Assembly: GCA_002335865.1 (NCBI GenBank)
Contig: DDCY01000011.1
Span: forward strand, 1 to 29,019
Origin: Saprospiraceae bacterium UBA1994
GTDB lineage: Bacteria > Bacteroidota > Bacteroidia > Chitinophagales > Saprospiraceae
Length of the DNA: 29,019 nucleotides
Direction of reading: 5' to 3'
Both the position numbers and the translations under genes were made by a program. Positions 25,233-29,019 of this stretch are shown here, piece after piece. The notes below the pieces were generated by a model. It was not told where the DNA came from. It worked only from the letters and a program-made list of their open reading frames with translations, and searched no databases. Numbering within the stretch: position 1 is the stretch's first letter; every line of letters starts with the position of its first letter.

Positions 25233-25264
25233 AAAGGTGGTCGGTTTTACGATCGCCTTTTTTT
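25233..25264 (+). terminator. Rho-independent terminator after the Bax-inhibitor gene
   Basis: AAAGGTGGTCG (25233-25243) pairs over eleven positions, two of them G-U, with CGATCGCCTTT (25250-25260) around the loop GTTTTA, and is followed by TTTT. It lies 52 bases after the stop codon. Confidence 0.87.
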
Positions 25265-25352
25265 ATGCCAGAAGTAAAATTATAGGGATCGCTACTAAAT
25301 AATTATTTTAGAGATTGATGCTTATCGTTGAATAAAATGTGGTGAGGGAGTG

Positions 25353-25466
25353 ATGGTCATGCAAATTCAATCTACTTTTCCTATAGATGTAGATGTATCA
25401 GATGTACTTATAAAAGTATATACGATGGTGATCGAAAGTGAAATAAGTATTAAGACAATAAGATAA
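25353..25466 (+). CDS. Possible 37-codon small ORF
   Basis: An ATG at 25353 opens 37 codons (MVMQIQSTFPIDVDVSDVLI...) ending TAA, lying between two terminators. It matches no family I know and has no promoter or ribosome-binding evidence, so it may be chance or a remnant. The rest of the 25182-25564 interval holds the two terminators and nothing else I can identify. Confidence 0.15.
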   Translation: MVMQIQSTFPIDVDVSDVLIKVYTMVIESEISIKTIR

Positions 25467-25485
25467 GTGATCAACTAAAAGTAAT

Positions 25486-25525
25486 AAAAGTGTTCTCACC
25501 TTACAGTAATGACGAACACTTTTTT
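25486..25525 (-). terminator. Bidirectional terminator of the lipoprotein-tadA-hexapeptide operon
   Basis: AAAAGTGTTC (25486-25495) and GAACACTTTT (25514-25523) form a perfect ten-base-pair stem with an 18-base loop. On the minus strand it is followed by ATTACTTTTAG and lies 40 bases after the stop of the gamma-carbonic-anhydrase-like gene; on the plus strand it ends in a T-run, so it can work both ways. Confidence 0.68.
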
Positions 25526-25564
25526 AAAACTTGTTTTTAATGGAGTAAAATAATTGCGTATCAA

Positions 25565-26161
25565 TTATTTGCCTTTAATATCATTCCAAACTTTGAATAA
25601 TTTTTCTTGGTTGGGTCTGTCTTTTGGAATCGCAGTGAGTGCTTTAGTCTCTTCTAGATATTCATGCATATCTCCAGGTAGCGTTTGGTATAACTGAGTA
25701 CCTTTAGTTTTCCAGTCGAGCATTTTGTCAGTGACATCCTTTATGATTTTTGCTGGATTTCCGACCGCTATCTTTCGATTAGGAATCTCCATATCTGCAG
25801 GCACAAAGGTCATAGCGCCTACTATACTTCCTTCGCCTACAACAGCTCTATCCATGATCACACTATTCATTCCTATCATACAGTTAGCCATTAGATGTGC
25901 TCCATGTATTATGGCTCCGTGACCCACATGAGCATATTCTTCTAGTATTACTTCTACGCCTGGAAACATATGAATTGTACAGTTCTCCTGAACATTGCAT
26001 CCGTCTTTGATGATGATGGCACCCCAATCACCTCTGATCGCCGCACCTGGTCCAATATATACATTCTTACCAATGATGACGTTGCCCGTTACTGCGGCTA
26101 AAGGGTGTACATAGGTTGATGGGTGTACCACAGGAGTAAATCCTTTGAATGAGTAGATCAT
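25565..26161 (-). CDS. Gamma-carbonic anhydrase / PaaY-like hexapeptide-repeat protein
   Basis: The ATG at 26161 gives 198 residues (MIYSFKGFTPVVHPSTYVHP); a longer frame to 26221 overlaps tadA and is not family-like. Left-handed beta-helix hexapeptide repeats fill residues about 12-140 (for example VTGNVIIGKNVYIGPGAAIR). The metal-binding His pattern of gamma-carbonic anhydrases is present in NCTIHMFPG (His64) and HVGHGAIIHG (His81, His86). The C-terminal helical tail (YLEETKALTAIP) is typical of the PaaY branch, which includes hydrolases of CoA thioesters. No phenylacetate genes are nearby, so the role is open. It starts two bases after the tadA stop. Confidence 0.92.
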   Translation of the reverse strand: MIYSFKGFTPVVHPSTYVHPLAAVTGNVIIGKNVYIGPGAAIRGDWGAIIIKDGCNVQENCTIHMFPGVEVILEEYAHVGHGAIIHGAHLMANCMIGMNSVIMDRAVVGEGSIVGAMTFVPADMEIPNRKIAVGNPAKIIKDVTDKMLDWKTKGTQLYQTLPGDMHEYLEETKALTAIPKDRPNQEKLFKVWNDIKGK

Positions 26162-26163
26162 AA

Positions 26164-26625
26164 TTAATACACTTGTTTTTCTCGTAGTTCTTTGAAAAAT
26201 TTCTTGATAATCGCTTCGCATTCTTGATGCATTACACCGTATTCTAATTTTGTCTTTGGATGAAGTATCTTTTTACCAAATCTCATGAAACCTTTTTCAT
26301 CATCAGCAGCACCGTATACTATTCTACTTAGACGTGCCCAATTTAATGCGCCTGCACACATTGGACATGGTTCCATAGTAACATATAGTGTACATCGCTC
26401 CAAAAATTTATTTCCTAGATGCTCACTCGCTGATGTAATAGCCAATATCTCAGCATGAGCGGTAACGTCTGTGAGTATCTCGGTTTGATTGTGTGCCCTA
26501 GCCACGATCACATTATTACTTACGATCACTGCGCCTACAGGTATTTCTCCTGCTTCATATGCTTTTTCTGCTTCTTTGAGTGCCTGCTTCATGAAGTGCT
26601 CGTCGCTATGTACTGAAAGTGCCAT
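26164..26625 (-). CDS. tadA: tRNA-specific adenosine deaminase
   Basis: The 153-residue enzyme deaminates A34 of tRNA-Arg(ACG) to inosine. The zinc site of cytidine/adenosine deaminases is seen as HAE (57-59; His57 ligand, Glu59 proton shuttle) and EPCPMCAGA (85-93; Cys87 and Cys90 ligands). AGEIPVGAVIV (25-35) and ARAHNQTE (42-49) are TadA-type. Length is close to that of the usual enzyme. It lies four bases after the first lipoprotein gene and two bases before the next gene, so the three are co-transcribed. Confidence 0.96.
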   Translation of the reverse strand: MALSVHSDEHFMKQALKEAEKAYEAGEIPVGAVIVSNNVIVARAHNQTEILTDVTAHAEILAITSASEHLGNKFLERCTLYVTMEPCPMCAGALNWARLSRIVYGAADDEKGFMRFGKKILHPKTKLEYGVMHQECEAIIKKFFKELREKQVY

Positions 26626-26629
26626 TTTT

Positions 26630-27784
26630 TTAGTGTATGTGTTTTTCTTCAGGAAATTTCCAATCTCTACCCTCTAGCCATTTAGTATGACTTCTGACTT
26701 CTGTCGCAAGTGGTGTTTCACCATAGTACTTCAGTACATAATTCCATATAACTCTAAATTCTTTTTTAGCTACTCGGCTTGCACGATCAAATGCGGCTGT
26801 ATTTTTTGTCCCTTCTAATAGTGCTTGTGTAAGTCTATTACTTTTCATATTTACATTAGATATATGAGCGAACTCTGGATAGTCCGCAGCAAACTGTGAC
26901 CAAAGGTTAGCTTGGTTAGCTACAGAGGTGAGCGGTGCGCTAATGTTATCGTTGTCAAATATTTTTGATTTTTCAGAAAGCTGTAGCATTTCAATATATT
27001 TTTGCACAGATTTGGATACATCATTCCCTACTACATCATCGACTACATGGATATTGCTCTTGACTAGAATATCTCCAAGGGATCCTTCTAGATTCAATCC
27101 ATTTTCATGTAATATTTTTCCTATTGGATGTTGATTCATATCCATAGTGCCAGTAATGATCTCATTGTAGTCATCAAGTGTCCATGGATAATTTGCGATA
27201 AGTTCTCCATGTGCTTTAGATGATCTCGCTAACCTATTGACATAATTATATGCCATGAAGAACATCGCATCATTGGTTGTGATATCTGTAGATTTGAGTT
27301 CTTTCAGTTTGTCTAATACTTTTTTACCTGACGATAATTCTGTAGGATCTTGATTTTCCACCATGCTAAAGAATGACTGTAAACTCTGAGGATCAGTAAG
27401 GTCATTTTCGCTTGTATATATTGATTTTAGCGCACCACCAAATACCCAAGTTTCAGTTCCAGTAGATAATACTTTTACTTTTTCGTATGGTTCAATATAT
27501 TTTCGCTTTCCTATAGTAATAGTGTCTCTAAATTGTGATACTTCATTGAGTAGTTTGACTAGAGTATTCTTTTTGAGTGACTCTTGAATTGTCCCATTTT
27601 TTATTGGTTGTATCTTACTGTCGATTTCAGCAGTGGTAATAAAGTATTTGTGACTAAGTGCAGAGACTTTTTTAATAGTAGCGATAGGAGCAGTAGAAAC
27701 AGCGTTTTGGTTTATGCTTTTATTCTCGTTTGTACAGCTACATAGAGCTAATAGGGTAATAATAAAGGAGCAAATATTTTTCAT
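26630..27784 (-). CDS. SH3-like-domain lipoprotein, paralogue A
   Basis: The 384-residue protein has a lipoprotein signal peptide with lipobox ALCSC (Cys17). After a short linker, residues about 45-125 resemble an SH3b-type domain, with KYFITTAEI..., IQESLKKNTLVKLLNEV, KYIEPYEKVKVLS and ETWVFGGALKSI. A long helical region follows, ending in a C-terminal block (GTKNTAAFDRASRVAKKEFR, IWNYVLKYYGETPLATEVRS, WLEGRDWKFPEE). The same architecture and C-terminal block occur in the next gene upstream, so the two arose by tandem duplication. I do not recognise the family. An envelope location is likely; a wall-binding role for the SH3-like part is only inference. Four bases separate it from tadA. Confidence 0.78.
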   Translation of the reverse strand: MKNICSFIITLLALCSCTNENKSINQNAVSTAPIATIKKVSALSHKYFITTAEIDSKIQPIKNGTIQESLKKNTLVKLLNEVSQFRDTITIGKRKYIEPYEKVKVLSTGTETWVFGGALKSIYTSENDLTDPQSLQSFFSMVENQDPTELSSGKKVLDKLKELKSTDITTNDAMFFMAYNYVNRLARSSKAHGELIANYPWTLDDYNEIITGTMDMNQHPIGKILHENGLNLEGSLGDILVKSNIHVVDDVVGNDVSKSVQKYIEMLQLSEKSKIFDNDNISAPLTSVANQANLWSQFAADYPEFAHISNVNMKSNRLTQALLEGTKNTAAFDRASRVAKKEFRVIWNYVLKYYGETPLATEVRSHTKWLEGRDWKFPEEKHIH

Positions 27785-27826
27785 TTATTTCGAAAGATTC
27801 GTATTCAAGTTTAAATATATTGATTT

Positions 27827-28960
27827 CTATTTCGGAAATTTCCAATTATTGGATTCTAATTTTTGAATATGTGCATAGAGTTCATTGGCGAAAGGAGCAT
27901 TGGGATATGTCTCTAGCGTAGTGTTCCAAATGTCTCTAAATTCCTTTTTGGCTACATAAGTATTATAATCAAATGCTGGAGTGTTCTTAGTTCCATTAAA
28001 GAGGCTAGATTTTAAATATTCGACTTGGTTGTCAACTTCTTTAGACTTAGCGAAGTTAGGATATCTTTCCTGAAAGTTGCTCCATGCTAATACATCATTC
28101 ATAAGATCTTCCATAGATCCAGATATAGCTGTACCACTAAATAATCTATGTTTGTATTGATTTTTTTTGAGACTAATATATTTTTCTACTTCTGGAGAAA
28201 AAATTCCACCAATAGCACCCTCGAGTGCATACTGATCAGTTTCGTATCCGATCATTCCTTCGGATGCTGTGAGTACAAATCCATTTTGTTCACCATCTTT
28301 TCCTAAGCGACTAGAGTTCATGTCATAACTACGATTTACTATCGCTTTGTAATTTTCTGGGGACATACTTATTCCTTTCTTATCGAAGCCCAAAGTTGTT
28401 TGATAACTAAGCTTGTCCATATAATCTTTGCTCATAAAATATAGAGCATCATTCGTAGATGGATTATCAGTGCTCAGTTGCATTAGTTTTTTGAGAATTG
28501 CATTACCATTAGAAATATCATTAAGAGCTAAGCTAGATATGAATGTCTTCAAATCATTAATAGAAGATATATCGTCTATGTCATCTCCAGAATGAAAGAC
28601 TTCTAGTCCACCACCGTATACCCACATTTCAACTTTGCCATCTAAGAGCACTTTTAGATATGGCTCTGTATATGCCTTACCCCTTAAGGTTACTGTTTCT
28701 TTTTTGCTTGATTCTTGGTTGAGATACTTTACGATAGTACCTTCTTTAAGCTTGGTAAGCACGGTGGAAGATTTCAGTTCACCTTCACGAGCTCTGAGAT
28801 TGTCTACTGTTGTAATGTAGTAAGTAACTTGTTCTATTACTTCTACAGGCTTGATGTCAACCATCTCTTGCTTTTCTAGAGTTTTATCTCCATTACAAGA
28901 TGTTAGTAATCCAAAGCTAATTATCAAGAAAGAAAATATTAGAATTATACTATATTTCAT
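27827..28960 (-). CDS. SH3-like-domain lipoprotein, paralogue B
   Basis: The 377-residue protein has a lipoprotein signal with lipobox LLTSC (Cys22). The SH3b-like part is clearer than in its paralogue: YYITTVDNLRAREGELKSST, LTKLKEGTIVKYLNQ, YTEPYLKVLLDGKVEMWVYG, GGLEVFHSG (about 48-131). LRAREG-like is the usual SH3b start. The middle region differs from paralogue A, while the C-terminal block is shared (NGTKNTPAFDYNTYVAKKEF, IWNTTLETYPNAPFANELYA, LESNNWKFPK). It is first in the operon with paralogue A (42-base gap), tadA and the hexapeptide gene. Function unknown. Confidence 0.8.
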   Translation of the reverse strand: MKYSIILIFSFLIISFGLLTSCNGDKTLEKQEMVDIKPVEVIEQVTYYITTVDNLRAREGELKSSTVLTKLKEGTIVKYLNQESSKKETVTLRGKAYTEPYLKVLLDGKVEMWVYGGGLEVFHSGDDIDDISSINDLKTFISSLALNDISNGNAILKKLMQLSTDNPSTNDALYFMSKDYMDKLSYQTTLGFDKKGISMSPENYKAIVNRSYDMNSSRLGKDGEQNGFVLTASEGMIGYETDQYALEGAIGGIFSPEVEKYISLKKNQYKHRLFSGTAISGSMEDLMNDVLAWSNFQERYPNFAKSKEVDNQVEYLKSSLFNGTKNTPAFDYNTYVAKKEFRDIWNTTLETYPNAPFANELYAHIQKLESNNWKFPK

Positions 28961-28986
28961 ATGAGGGTATGATATTTTATCTATAA

Positions 28987-28994
28987 CAAAGGTA
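28987..28994 (-). promoter_or_regulatory. Candidate -7 promoter element of the lipoprotein-tadA operon
   Basis: On the minus strand this is TACCTTTG, an exact TAnnTTTG match, 26 bases before the ATG at 28960. The place where a -33 box should be is near the right edge and shows no clear TTG. Confidence 0.42.
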
Positions 28995-29019
28995 ATTGCT
29001 TTTTGGGAAAGGAGAAGAG

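Overview
The window is chromosomal DNA from a member of the Bacteroidota, most probably a Saprospiria-like or related environmental lineage. Evidence seen directly: AT-rich composition, no clear Shine-Dalgarno sites, repeated exact copies of the Bacteroidota -7 promoter element TAnnTTTG ahead of genes, a cysteine-poor L32 of the type found in this phylum, adk next to a short obg gene, a Ddl-PASTA gene pair, and several lipoproteins and beta-barrel-like secreted proteins. The class-level placement is inference.

Layout. 1-2592 (minus): the first 864 codons of a large secreted BNR/VPS10-like propeller protein that runs off the left edge. 2965-4265: a divergent pair, Sfp-type phosphopantetheinyl transferase and dCTP deaminase. 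4436-8339 (minus): cell-wall operon with an unusual 898-residue protein made of two fused D-Ala-D-Ala-ligase modules, a membrane-anchored three-PASTA protein and a rhodanese. 8563-9858: MATE exporter. 10129-12543 (minus): obg, adk and an NlpC/P60 lipoprotein. 12797-13557: nitrilase pseudogene. 13684-15126: yceD, rpmF and a RidA protein. 15171-15660: flavodoxin-like reductase pseudogene. 15683-16762: RlmG-like rRNA methyltransferase. 17011-18438: DinB-like exported protein, then a DUF2975 membrane protein and a small Cro/C1 regulator behind a strongly structured leader. 18452-20698 (minus): MFS transporter and an ACC deaminase/D-cysteine desulfhydrase-like PLP enzyme. About 20930-21394: LuxR-type response-regulator pseudogene. 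21462-25181: barrel-like exported protein, TPR-like lipoprotein, M48 peptidase remnant and a Bax-inhibitor-1 family protein. 25565-28960 (minus): operon of two paralogous SH3-like lipoproteins, tadA and a gamma-carbonic-anhydrase-like protein.

Most intact genes are housekeeping (ribosome assembly, nucleotide metabolism, tRNA editing, wall precursor synthesis) or envelope proteins. No mobile element, CRISPR array or recognisable tRNA/rRNA was found. The most interesting features are the two-module Ddl, whose modules carry complementary active-site deviations, with the second module having a Phe where D-Ala-D-Ala ligases usually have the omega-loop Tyr; four independently decaying genes within about 12 kb; and a stop-codon bias in which none of the 25 complete intact genes ends in TGA (14 TAG, 11 TAA).
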